Shown here: piece after piece, positions 53,528 through 61,456 of the stretch | Layout: the number at the start of each line of letters is the position of its first letter | How positions within the stretch are numbered: the first letter of the stretch is position 1 | Assembly: GCA_039030915.1 (NCBI GenBank) | Contig: JBCCDG010000003.1 | Span: 1-64,000, forward strand | DNA length: 64,000 nucleotides | Direction: 5' to 3' | Source: Thermohalobaculum sp039030915 | GTDB taxonomy: Bacteria; Pseudomonadota; Alphaproteobacteria; Rhodobacterales; Rhodobacteraceae | The notes under the pieces: generated by a model | What the model was told of the DNA's origin: nothing | The model's database searches: none | What the model saw: only the letters and a program-made list of their open reading frames with translations | Translations under genes and position numbers: made by a program

Positions 53528-54244
53528 TCAGCCGAGGGCGGCGGGAAGCACCGCGCCCAGCGCCATGGCAACCGCCGCCTGGACGGGATCGATCACCGGC
53601 AGGCCGAGCGCCAGCGCGAGCGCTGCGCGATGCCGCGCCATACCGGCGCAGCCCAGCACGACCACATCCGCGCCATCCGCCGCCAGTTCCTCGCCAACCG
53701 TCACCAGCCGGTCGAAGGTGTCCGCACCCCGCGCCGTCTCGTCCACGCTCATATCGAGCGCCCGTTCACCGGCCAGCCGCTCGAGCACCCCCATCCGGCG
53801 CATGAAGCGCCGGTGCCGCGCGACGGACGGTGCCGCGATCGCGATGACGCCGAACCGGTCGCCTCGCGCCATCGCCGACAGGACCCCGGCCTCCTGGATC
53901 CCGAAGACCGGTGCCTCCGAAACGCTGCGGCAGGCGTCGAGCCCCGGGTCCGAGTAGCAGGCGATCACATGCGCCGCGGCATCCGCGCGGCTCTCCACCA
54001 GCCGCACGAGCGGCATCACCACCGCATCGCTATCCACCTGGCTCTCGATACCGAAGGGGCCTTCGGCCAGCGTCACGCATTCGATTAGCGGCCAGCCCGG
54101 CGCGCGGAAACCCGCCAGCGCATCGCAGAGCCCTTCCGTCACCGCTTCGTTCGAGTTCGGATTGATCACCAGGATCGGCCCGGCGACGGATGCGCGCACC
54201 GGTTGCTCCGCGAGTGCCGCGATCTCCTCCTCCGGCGTGCTCAC
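53528..54244 (-). CDS. hyuE: Aspartate/glutamate/hydantoin racemase family protein
   Basis: 238 residues. The two catalytic cysteines of the family are in ACYSDPGLDACRS (about C95) and VVLGCAGMARHR (about C200), with ILVINPNSNEAVTEG at the start. It interconverts D- and L-5-substituted hydantoins so that a stereospecific hydantoinase can use both. GTG start overlaps the hydantoinase TGA (GTGA), so the two are translationally coupled. Last gene of the nine-gene operon. Confidence 0.88.
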   Translation of the reverse strand: MSTPEEEIAALAEQPVRASVAGPILVINPNSNEAVTEGLCDALAGFRAPGWPLIECVTLAEGPFGIESQVDSDAVVMPLVRLVESRADAAAHVIACYSDPGLDACRSVSEAPVFGIQEAGVLSAMARGDRFGVIAIAAPSVARHRRFMRRMGVLERLAGERALDMSVDETARGADTFDRLVTVGEELAADGADVVVLGCAGMARHRAALALALGLPVIDPVQAAVAMALGAVLPAALG

Positions 54245-55698
54245 GGCGCGATCTCCGCACCGAAATTGCGGGCAGGATCGAGCTCCGGCGCTGCCGTGCC
54301 GGCATAGCCCGTCATGTCCGCCTTGGCCCGGGCGACGAAGCGGCCATGCCCGGGCCGGCCGACCACCGCACCGTCCTGCAGCACCGGCCCCCCGCGGCAG
54401 AGCACGGTAACGGGCCAGCCCCTGAGCCGCCTTCCCTCGAAAGGCGTGTAGTCCATGGCATCCCCCTGCGCCTCCGCCGTCACCTCCCGCTCGAGCACGG
54501 GGTCCCAGATCGCGATATCCGCATCCATGCCGACGGCGATGCTACCCTTCTTCTCGAGCCCGTAGAGCCGCGCGGCATTGGTGGCCGAGAGCGCCACGAA
54601 ACGCTGCAGCGTGATCCGCCCGGCATTGACCCCTTCCGAGAACAGGAGCGGCAGGCGGAGCGCGATGCCCGGCATGCCATTGGCGATCTGCTTGAAGGTC
54701 GCGTCCGGGCCCTTGGCGAGCTTACCGGAAGCATCGAACCGGTAGGGCGCATGGTCGGACGACCAGAGCGTGAAGGTCCCCGTCCTGAGGTGTCGCCAGA
54801 GCGCCTCCTGTGTCGCGGCATCGCGCAGGGGCGGGGAGCACATGAACTTCGCCCCCTCCATTCCCGGCCGGTCGAGATCCTCCCCCGTCAGGAAGAAGTA
54901 TTGCGGGCAGGTCTCCCCGAAGATCTTCGCGCCCTCGCCCCGGGCCCGGCGCACGATCTCCGCGCCCTCTGCGGTGCTCACATGCACGATCACAAGCGGC
55001 GTATCCACGAGCCGCGCCAGGCATACGGCCCGATGGATCGCCTCGACCTCCGCCAGCGCCGGGTGCGAGGGCGCGTGGTAACGCGGCGCCGTATGCCCGA
55101 CGGCCAGCAGGCGGGCGGACATCCAGTCGATCATCGCGTTGTTCTCGGCATGCACCATGGTCACGGCGCCATGCGCCTTGGCCACGGTCAGGATGTCGAG
55201 AAACTGACGGTCGTCGATCTTCATGAGGTCGTAGGTCACGAACACCTTGAAGCTCGTCACCCCCCGCGCAAAGGCCGCCGGCAGCTCTTCGCTCAGCGCC
55301 TTCTGCGTCGGGTCCGCCACGATGAGATGATAGCCATAGTCGATATAGGACCGTCCCTCGGCGCGGCTGTCATAGAGGTCCAGCGTCTCCGTGACCCCCA
55401 TGCCGCGATGCTGTGCCGCGAAGGGCACGAAGCAGCTGTTGCCCCCGATGGCCGCCGAGCGGGACCCGCTCTCGTAGTCGTCCGCGGTCATGCCCCCGGT
55501 CGCGCTCTCCTGCGCGATGTGGCAATGCGCCTCGATCCCGCCGGGCAGCACCAGCTTGTCCGTGGCATCGATGGTCTCCGCCGCCTCCAGCGCCTCGGCG
55601 ATAGCGACGATCCGCCCGTCCCGCACGCCCACATCGGCGCGGAAGGTATCGGCCGCGGTAACGACCGTGCCGCCGCGAATGGCTAGGTCGAGCATCAT
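54241..55698 (-). CDS. Dihydropyrimidinase/D-hydantoinase
   Basis: 485-residue cyclic-amide hydrolase. Metal site: HCH in GIEAHCHIAQE (H58, H60), the carboxylated lysine in TSFKVFVTYD (K151), VHAEN (H182), IVHVS (H238) and the aspartate in LWSSDHAPY. Length and CSPPLRD match D-hydantoinase/dihydropyrimidinase. It opens 5-substituted hydantoins or dihydropyrimidines to N-carbamoyl amino acids. Between racemase and carbamoylase genes a hydantoin substrate is likeliest. The start overlaps the flavin reductase stop by four bases. Confidence 0.92.
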   Translation of the reverse strand: MMLDLAIRGGTVVTAADTFRADVGVRDGRIVAIAEALEAAETIDATDKLVLPGGIEAHCHIAQESATGGMTADDYESGSRSAAIGGNSCFVPFAAQHRGMGVTETLDLYDSRAEGRSYIDYGYHLIVADPTQKALSEELPAAFARGVTSFKVFVTYDLMKIDDRQFLDILTVAKAHGAVTMVHAENNAMIDWMSARLLAVGHTAPRYHAPSHPALAEVEAIHRAVCLARLVDTPLVIVHVSTAEGAEIVRRARGEGAKIFGETCPQYFFLTGEDLDRPGMEGAKFMCSPPLRDAATQEALWRHLRTGTFTLWSSDHAPYRFDASGKLAKGPDATFKQIANGMPGIALRLPLLFSEGVNAGRITLQRFVALSATNAARLYGLEKKGSIAVGMDADIAIWDPVLEREVTAEAQGDAMDYTPFEGRRLRGWPVTVLCRGGPVLQDGAVVGRPGHGRFVARAKADMTGYAGTAAPELDPARNFGAEIAP

Positions 55699-56330
55699 TC
55701 TGCGGCCTCGCTGCCCCGGGCGGGCCTGGGCTCGGGGATTGGGAGGGGATCGATCTCCTCGACGCGGCCGTAGCGGATGCCGAAGAGGCGGGCGAGCGGA
55801 AAGGTGCCCTTCCAGTCGAAATAGAGCGTCTCGGGATCGACCAGCCCGTCCCGCGCCTCCAGCGCCAGCGCCTCGCCGACGCAAAGCTCCCGGTCCGCGC
55901 TGAAGCTCAGATGGGCAAGGCGCCGGCACTCGAAGGCCACGGGCGCTTCGGCGAGCCGCGGGGGCGCCACCAGGGTCGAGGGCACGAGGGTCAGCCCCAC
56001 CGCCTCCGCCTCGCTCCGGTCCGCGGGGTAGACCGCCGCCGTCTCGACCATCCGCTCCGCAAGATCCGGCGTCAGGATGTTGACCACGAACTCGCCCGTC
56101 CGCTGGATGTTGCGCGTGGTGTCCTTCGGCGTCCCGTCGCCCCGGTGCTGGAGGCCGAGCACCATGATCGCCGGCTTGTCCCCGAAGACGTTGAAGAAGC
56201 TGTAGGGGGCGGCATTGACCACGCCCTCCTCGTTCAGGGTCGTGATCCAGCCGACGGGACGGGGGAGAACGCTGGCGGTGACGAGCTTGTAGCACGCCTT
56301 GGCGTCGTAATCGGCGAAGTCGAAGCGCAT
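55695..56330 (-). CDS. Flavin reductase family protein
   Basis: 211-residue FMN-binding split-barrel (DIM6/NTAB) protein. LPRPVGWITTLNEEGVVNAAPYSFFNVF (quoted in two parts: LPRPVGWITTLNEEG, then NAAPYSFFNVF) and DTTRNIQRTGEFVVNI are family signatures. Such proteins reduce FMN for a partner monooxygenase or bind flavin themselves. Here no monooxygenase gene adjoins, and the gene is tightly coupled to hydantoinase and carbamoylase. RutF of uracil breakdown is a distant functional parallel. Start shares one base with the carbamoylase stop. Confidence 0.87.
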   Translation of the reverse strand: MRFDFADYDAKACYKLVTASVLPRPVGWITTLNEEGVVNAAPYSFFNVFGDKPAIMVLGLQHRGDGTPKDTTRNIQRTGEFVVNILTPDLAERMVETAAVYPADRSEAEAVGLTLVPSTLVAPPRLAEAPVAFECRRLAHLSFSADRELCVGEALALEARDGLVDPETLYFDWKGTFPLARLFGIRYGRVEEIDPLPIPEPRPARGSEAAE

Positions 56331-57268
56331 CAGGCGTCCTCCCCGGTCGGAAGCCGCACACCCACCTGCCCCGTGATCCGGCCGTAGTGCTCCGGCCGGC
56401 GGTGACGCTTGAAGTCGAAGATCGTGGCCTTGCCGAAGGCTGTCGCGTCCATGTCGCAGGCATGCACGATCAGCTCGTCCCCCTCGGTCTCGGCACGGAC
56501 CACCACGAACCCATCGGGATCAACGATCACGCTCCCGCCAATCAGCGGGTGCCCGTCCTCGACCCCGGCCTTGGCGATGCCGACCACCCAGGCCGCGTTC
56601 TGGTAAGCACCCGAGCACATCGAAAGCTCGGAGTGGTAGAGCCGCTTCTCCAGCCCCACGCCGCCCTTCTGGGAGTTCACCGAGGGCGTGTTGTAGCCGA
56701 GGATCACCAGTTCGCAGCCCTGCAGCCCCAGCTCGCGATAGGCCTCCGGCCAGCGGCGGTCGTTGCAGACGAGCATCCCCATCCACGCGTCGAGATTGCG
56801 CCAGACCGGAAAGCCGAGATCTCCTGGCTCGAAATACCGCTTCTCGAGGTGCTGGAACGCCCGTTCGGTGTCGTATTCCGAATGTCCGGGCAAGTGCACC
56901 TTGCGGTACTTGCCGACGATCTTGGCCTCGGCATCCGTCACGATCTGCGTGTTGAAGTGCCGACCCTCCGGCGTCAGCTCCGCGTAGCCGAGACTGATGG
57001 CGATGCCGAGCTGGCGCGCACGGTCGAAGAGCGGTCGGGTCGCATCATTCGGCATCTCCCGCTCGAACCAGGCATCGACTTCGGCCTGATCCTCCATCCA
57101 CCAGCGCGGAAAGAACGTGGTGAGGCAAAGCTCGGGATAGACCACCAGCCCGCAGCCCGCCCTCTCGGCCTCCTCCAGCAGCGCCATCATGCGGGCGACC
57201 ATTGCCTCCCGGCTCTCGGCCTTCTGGATCGGCCCCATCTGGGCCCCGCCGATGACGATCTCGCGCAT
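56330..57268 (-). CDS. N-carbamoyl-D-amino-acid hydrolase
   Basis: 312 residues, nitrilase superfamily. The catalytic triad is visible: E46 in VVYPELCLT, K123 in KYRKVHLPG and C168 in MLVCNDRRWPEAYR. The last motif is nearly that of Agrobacterium D-carbamoylase, as is HFNTQIV. It hydrolyses N-carbamoyl-D-amino acids to D-amino acid, CO2 and ammonia, completing the hydantoinase route. AGGAGA precedes the ATG at 57268; an upstream ATG at 57289 is in frame. Confidence 0.92.
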   Translation of the reverse strand: MREIVIGGAQMGPIQKAESREAMVARMMALLEEAERAGCGLVVYPELCLTTFFPRWWMEDQAEVDAWFEREMPNDATRPLFDRARQLGIAISLGYAELTPEGRHFNTQIVTDAEAKIVGKYRKVHLPGHSEYDTERAFQHLEKRYFEPGDLGFPVWRNLDAWMGMLVCNDRRWPEAYRELGLQGCELVILGYNTPSVNSQKGGVGLEKRLYHSELSMCSGAYQNAAWVVGIAKAGVEDGHPLIGGSVIVDPDGFVVVRAETEGDELIVHACDMDATAFGKATIFDFKRHRRPEHYGRITGQVGVRLPTGEDA

Positions 57269-57332
57269 TGGGTCTCTCCTATCGGGCAAGGCTCAGGCTA
57301 CGGCAACGGCGGCACGGATGGCCAGCGCCGGG

Positions 57333-58328
57333 TCAGGTGGGGGCCGGCATCCGGTCGGCGATGAGCGAGACGATCTCGAAAAGCACGGTGGAGGCGACCA
57401 TCGACGTGATGTTGTTGGGCTGATCCTTCGTCGGCATCAGGCACACCACGTCACCGCCGATCACCTCCGCCCCGCGGATCGCGCGGAGGAGCCCCATCGC
57501 CTCGTCGATGCCGAAGCCGCCGACCCCGGGCTCGAGGTTGGAAACGGCGGGGGCGATGGTGGGGTCGAGGGCGTCCAGGTCGAAGGTGACGTAGACCGGC
57601 CCAGCCGCGATCCGGTCGGCCACCAGCGCCTCGGCCGCCTTCGCGCCGATCTCGCGATACCGCTCCATCGTCACCACCTCGTAGCCGAGGGCGCGGGAGG
57701 GGGCGAGCCAGTCGAGCGAGCGGGTGTGTCCGCGAAGGCCGATCTGAACGCTCCGCGCCGCGTCCACATGCCCTTCCCGCACCAGATACGCTGCCCAATG
57801 CGCGGCGGAGCGGCGGGCGCCGAGGAAATGGTCGAGCTGCTCGAAGGTATCCGTATGGGCATCGATATGCAGAAGCGCGGCCTTGCCTCCGCCCGTGAGC
57901 GGCGCACCCTCGCCCGCGATGCCCTTGAGGATGCCGCCGGTAATGGAATGGTCCCCGCCGATGGCAACGGGACGGGCCCCTGCCGCCGCCACGCCCGCAA
58001 AATGCTCCGTGATCCGCCGGATGCAGTCCTCGTTGTCATTGGCCTGCGGCAACGCCACGTCCCCGAGGTCCCTGATCCGCGCCCGCGCCCAGGGATCGAT
58101 GCCGAAGTCCGAATGCACCCGTCCTCCAAGCCAGGGGGAGACATTGCGCACCGCGCGGGGGCCGAGATGCTGGTCCCGCTCCGTCGTTCCGTTGCCCGTA
58201 GAGTGCGGCACGCCGACCAGCGCTATGTCCGCCGCCGCAGGATCGGTTTCCAGCGCGGCGCCGAGGAGCGTGGGGATACCCCACCAGTAGGTGCCCTCGA
58301 GCACGTCGTCATGGATATCGCCTGCCAT
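57333..58328 (-). CDS. Agmatinase/ureohydrolase family protein
   Basis: 331 residues, full length. Binuclear manganese site: GGDHSITGG, IDAHTDTFE (DxHxD) and FDLDALDPTIAP (DxDxxDP). The family cleaves guanidino compounds (agmatine, guanidinobutyrate, guanidinopropionate and others) releasing urea. It is placed between the ABC transporter and the carbamoylase, with seven bases between it and the upstream permease, so it probably acts on an imported substrate. Exact substrate unknown; arginase is less likely because the loop sequences fit agmatinase-like enzymes. Confidence 0.88.
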   Translation of the reverse strand: MAGDIHDDVLEGTYWWGIPTLLGAALETDPAAADIALVGVPHSTGNGTTERDQHLGPRAVRNVSPWLGGRVHSDFGIDPWARARIRDLGDVALPQANDNEDCIRRITEHFAGVAAAGARPVAIGGDHSITGGILKGIAGEGAPLTGGGKAALLHIDAHTDTFEQLDHFLGARRSAAHWAAYLVREGHVDAARSVQIGLRGHTRSLDWLAPSRALGYEVVTMERYREIGAKAAEALVADRIAAGPVYVTFDLDALDPTIAPAVSNLEPGVGGFGIDEAMGLLRAIRGAEVIGGDVVCLMPTKDQPNNITSMVASTVLFEIVSLIADRMPAPT

Positions 58329-58335
58329 CGCGCCC

Positions 58336-58998
58336 TCACGCCACCCGGTTCTCGAAGCGGCTGATGAGCCGCACGACGGGCCACAGGATGGCGAGATAGA
58401 TCGCCGCCGCAAGCACGATGGGCGAGGTGTTGTAGGTCACGCTCCGCGCCAGTTGCGCCTCGTGCAGCATCTCGGAGAGGGACACCACGGAGGCGAGCGA
58501 GGTGAGCTTCACCACTTCCACCGTGTTCGAGACGAGGTCGGGCAGCACGTTACGCACAGCCTGGGGCAGCACCACATAGCCCATTGCCTGCGCGTGGCTG
58601 AGCCCGGTCGAACGCGCGGCCTCCATCTGACCATGCGCCACCGAGCCGATGCCGGCGCGAAAGATCTCCCCGTAATAAGCCGAGTTATTGAGGAGAAAGG
58701 CGAAGGCGACCGCGACGAACGGGTCGAGCCGCACGCCCGCGAAGGGCAGCCCCGCATAGACGAAGATGAGGAGCACGAGCGGCGGGATCGCGCGGAAGAG
58801 ATCGATGAGCGCGACGGTCGGCCAGCGGAGCCATCGCCGGCGCGACATCGCGGCCAATGCCGTCAGCAGCCCCCCGACAAGGCCGAGGGGGATGACGACG
58901 GCGCAGAGAAGCAACGTCATGCCCAGGCCCGAGAGGATCGTCGGCCAGGCGAGGGCCATGATCTCGAGGTTCAGGAACTGCTCGGCGAATGCCTCCAT
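58336..58998 (-). CDS. Polar amino-acid ABC transporter permease (HisM/GlnP family)
   Basis: 220-residue inner-membrane protein with about five helices. The EAA loop is EAARSTGLSHAQAMGYVVLPQ (given here in two parts: EAARSTGLSHAQ and AMGYVVLPQ), typical of the HEQRo/glutamine subfamily, with LFRAIPPLVLLIFVY before it. The start shares one base with the stop of the first permease (TGATG). With its neighbour it forms a heterodimeric channel. Confidence 0.9.
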   Translation of the reverse strand: MEAFAEQFLNLEIMALAWPTILSGLGMTLLLCAVVIPLGLVGGLLTALAAMSRRRWLRWPTVALIDLFRAIPPLVLLIFVYAGLPFAGVRLDPFVAVAFAFLLNNSAYYGEIFRAGIGSVAHGQMEAARSTGLSHAQAMGYVVLPQAVRNVLPDLVSNTVEVVKLTSLASVVSLSEMLHEAQLARSVTYNTSPIVLAAAIYLAILWPVVRLISRFENRVA

Positions 58999-59672
58999 CA
59001 GACGCGCCTCCACGCAAAGCGCGTCTCCAGCCAGCGTGAGAGGATCACGAGCGGGAGGAAGATGGCGATGTAGGCCACGGCGGCGAGAAGCAGCGGCGAG
59101 GCATTGCCCGAGAAGGACTGTGCCGTGGTGGCCTGGTTCAGGATGTCGGAGACGCCGATCACCGTGCCGAGTGCCGTCATCTTGGTGACCGCGATGGCGC
59201 GGTTGGTGAGTGGCGGGATCGCGAGGCGCACCGCCTGCGGCAGAACGATCCAGATGAGCGTGGCGCCCCGGCGGAGACCCGTGGAGCGCGCCGCCTCCCA
59301 TTGTCCTTTGGGCACGCTGGCGATCCCGGCCCAGAAGATCTCCTCTGCGAAGGCGGCGAGAACGAGGGTGAGCACGGCGAAGAGGACCAGGAAGGACGAA
59401 AGGAAGACGCCTACGGAGGGCAGCCCGAAATAGGCGATCAGGATCAGCACCAAGGGCGGCAGCGCACGGAAGATGTCGGCATATCCGATCACCAGCGCCC
59501 GGACCGCCAGTGGCGAGAGCGCACGGAGCGTTGCGAGCCCGAGCCCCAGCGCCGTGCCGGCAAGCACGATCAGCACCGAAAGCGCGACGGTGACGCCCAT
59601 GCCCTCGAGGATCGAAGGGGCATATTTCGCGAGCACCTCAGCGTTCAGGAACGCGTCGCCGAAATTGCCCAT
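58998..59672 (-). CDS. Polar amino-acid ABC transporter permease (HisQ/GlnP family)
   Basis: 224 residues, about five helices. IFRALPPLVLILIAYFG and the EAA loop EAARSTGLRRGATLIWIVLP are the family signatures. Related to but distinct from the next permease (59 kb), so the transporter is a heterodimer. One-base overlap with the ATPase stop. Confidence 0.9.
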   Translation of the reverse strand: MGNFGDAFLNAEVLAKYAPSILEGMGVTVALSVLIVLAGTALGLGLATLRALSPLAVRALVIGYADIFRALPPLVLILIAYFGLPSVGVFLSSFLVLFAVLTLVLAAFAEEIFWAGIASVPKGQWEAARSTGLRRGATLIWIVLPQAVRLAIPPLTNRAIAVTKMTALGTVIGVSDILNQATTAQSFSGNASPLLLAAVAYIAIFLPLVILSRWLETRFAWRRV

Positions 59673-60442
59673 CAGGCGGCGACCCTCGCGAGGAAGCTCT
59701 GGAGCCGCTCGGCCTTGGGCGCAGCGAAGAGGGTCTCCGGCGCTCCCTCCTCCACGATGCGGCCGGCGTCCAAGAAGACCACCCGGTCGGCGGCCTCGCG
59801 GGCAAAGCGCATCTCGTGGCTGACGACGACCATGGTCATGCCGTCCGCCTTCAGCTCCCGCATCACGGCCAACACGTCGCCCACAAGCTCGGGGTCGAGC
59901 GCGGAGGTCGGCTCGTCGAAGAGCATCACGCGCGGCTCGAGCGCCATCGCGCGGGCAATGGCGACACGCTGCTGCTGTCCGCCCGAAAGCTCGGCCGGCC
60001 GGTTCGCGGCCTTGTCGGCGAGGCCCACGCGATCCAGCGCCTCGCGCCCCCGCGCGTCCGCCGCCGCCCGGGGCAGACGCAACACCTTGCGCAGCGCGAG
60101 CGTGACATTCCCTAGCGCGTCGAGATGCGGGTAGAGGTTGAAGCTCTGGAAGACCATGCCGATGCGCCGGCGCACCGCGTCGAGGTCCACGCCCGGCGCC
60201 GCGACGTTGCGCCCCTCGAGCAGCACGGCGCCATCGTCCGGCCGCTCCAGCAGGTTGCAGCACCGCAGCAGCGTCGACTTGCCAGATCCCGAGGGGCCGA
60301 TGAGGAAAACGAGCTCCCGCTCCGACACCTTGAGGTCGACGCCCTTCAGCGCCTTGAAATCGCCGAAGCGCTTCGAGACGCCTGCAAGCTCCAGGATCGG
60401 CTGCACCGGTTCAGCAGCCAGGCGCGTGGTCGTCCTCCACAT
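59672..60442 (-). CDS. Polar amino-acid ABC transporter ATP-binding protein (GlnQ/HisP family)
   Basis: 256 residues. Walker A GPSGSGKSTLL, Q-loop MVFQSFNLYPH, signature LSGGQQQRVAIAR, Walker B VMLFDEPTSALDPE and switch VVSHEM are all present and match the GlnQ group. The ATG at 60442 overlaps the end of the binding-protein gene by 32 bases, with GAGGG ahead of it; a GTG at 60406 would avoid the overlap and is a reasonable alternative. Confidence 0.92.
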   Translation of the reverse strand: MWRTTTRLAAEPVQPILELAGVSKRFGDFKALKGVDLKVSERELVFLIGPSGSGKSTLLRCCNLLERPDDGAVLLEGRNVAAPGVDLDAVRRRIGMVFQSFNLYPHLDALGNVTLALRKVLRLPRAAADARGREALDRVGLADKAANRPAELSGGQQQRVAIARAMALEPRVMLFDEPTSALDPELVGDVLAVMRELKADGMTMVVVSHEMRFAREAADRVVFLDAGRIVEEGAPETLFAAPKAERLQSFLARVAA

Positions 60443-61238
60443 AGCCCTCGAAGCCGGGCTGACCCCAGCCCTTCATGGGCGTAAGGGCGGCGGAACCCTC
60501 GGCCTCGGCCACGCCGAACCACTTCTCGTGGAGCCCGGCGATGGTGCCGTCCTCCTTCATGCATTCGATCACGGCCTCGACCGTGCGGCGGAGCTCGTCG
60601 TCCTCCTTGCGGAAAGGCATGCCCCAGACCTTGCCGGTCGAGAACAGGTAGCTGAGCTTGATCGCCGGGTTCTTCGACACAGCGAAGGCGCTCACGGTGT
60701 TTCCTGCCACATTGGCGAAGGCGCGACCCGAGACGACCGCCTGCACGGCATCCGTGTTGGTGCCGTAGCTCTCCACCGTCCAGCCGATCTCGTCCTCGAG
60801 CTCGCGGGCCCAGCTGTCATAGGCCGAGCCCTTGTTGACCGCGATGGTCTTGCCCTGGAAGCCCTCGAGCGTCGTCACCTCCTCCGCATCGGCGCGGACC
60901 ACGAACTGGAAGTCCGTGTTGAGATAGCCCTCGGAGAAGAGCAGGTTGCCGGCGCGCTCCTCCGTGATCGTCGTCGGCGCCACCACGAAGTCGTAGGTAC
61001 CGGCCTGCAAGCCCGGCAGAATACCGGACCATTGGGTAGCCACGATGTCCATCTCCACGCCGAGCCGTTCGCCGATGAGCGTGGCGAGATCGACGTTGAA
61101 GCCTTCGACGCCGCCGCCGAGCTTGGGCATGGCATGGGGTGCAAAGGTGCCGTCGAGGGCGACGGTGTATTTGTCCTTCGCGGCGAGAGGGGCGGCTGCG
61201 AGGACGGAAAGGGCGAAGGCTGCGAGCGCGATACGCAT
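60411..61238 (-). CDS. ABC transporter substrate-binding protein, family 3 (polar amino-acid type)
   Basis: 275 residues. Signal peptide MRIALAAFALSVLAAAPLAA, then a periplasmic Venus-flytrap fold: VEGFNVDLATLIGERLG, the DFVVAPTTITEER segment and GKTIAVNKGSAYDSW are the canonical family-3 pieces. AGGAG precedes the ATG at 61238. First gene of the nine-gene operon. It decides what is imported; polar amino acid, opine or ureido/guanidino compound cannot be told apart by eye. Confidence 0.9.
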   Translation of the reverse strand: MRIALAAFALSVLAAAPLAAKDKYTVALDGTFAPHAMPKLGGGVEGFNVDLATLIGERLGVEMDIVATQWSGILPGLQAGTYDFVVAPTTITEERAGNLLFSEGYLNTDFQFVVRADAEEVTTLEGFQGKTIAVNKGSAYDSWARELEDEIGWTVESYGTNTDAVQAVVSGRAFANVAGNTVSAFAVSKNPAIKLSYLFSTGKVWGMPFRKEDDELRRTVEAVIECMKEDGTIAGLHEKWFGVAEAEGSAALTPMKGWGQPGFEGYVEDDHAPGC

Positions 61239-61456
61239 GAGAGGCTTCTCCTGTGGGGTTAGTTGATGCCTTGGAAAGCACTCTTGCGTCCAAAATGCCG
61301 CTTGGGAAGCCTCGAGTTGGCTCGATGCGTCATTTACGGGCAGCATGGACCCAGCCGAACGCCATCGCTCGCCTGGTTCGACCGTGTGACCCTGCGGCGC
61401 TGGACCGACAGGTAAGCGAGGCAACCGCCGCCCGTTGCACCCGGGTTGCTGCGGTT

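Noticed and set aside
61360..61395. GGTTCGACC motif reminiscent of a tRNA T-loop
   Set aside because: The flanking sequence does not fold into acceptor, D and anticodon arms; no tRNA can be drawn around it.
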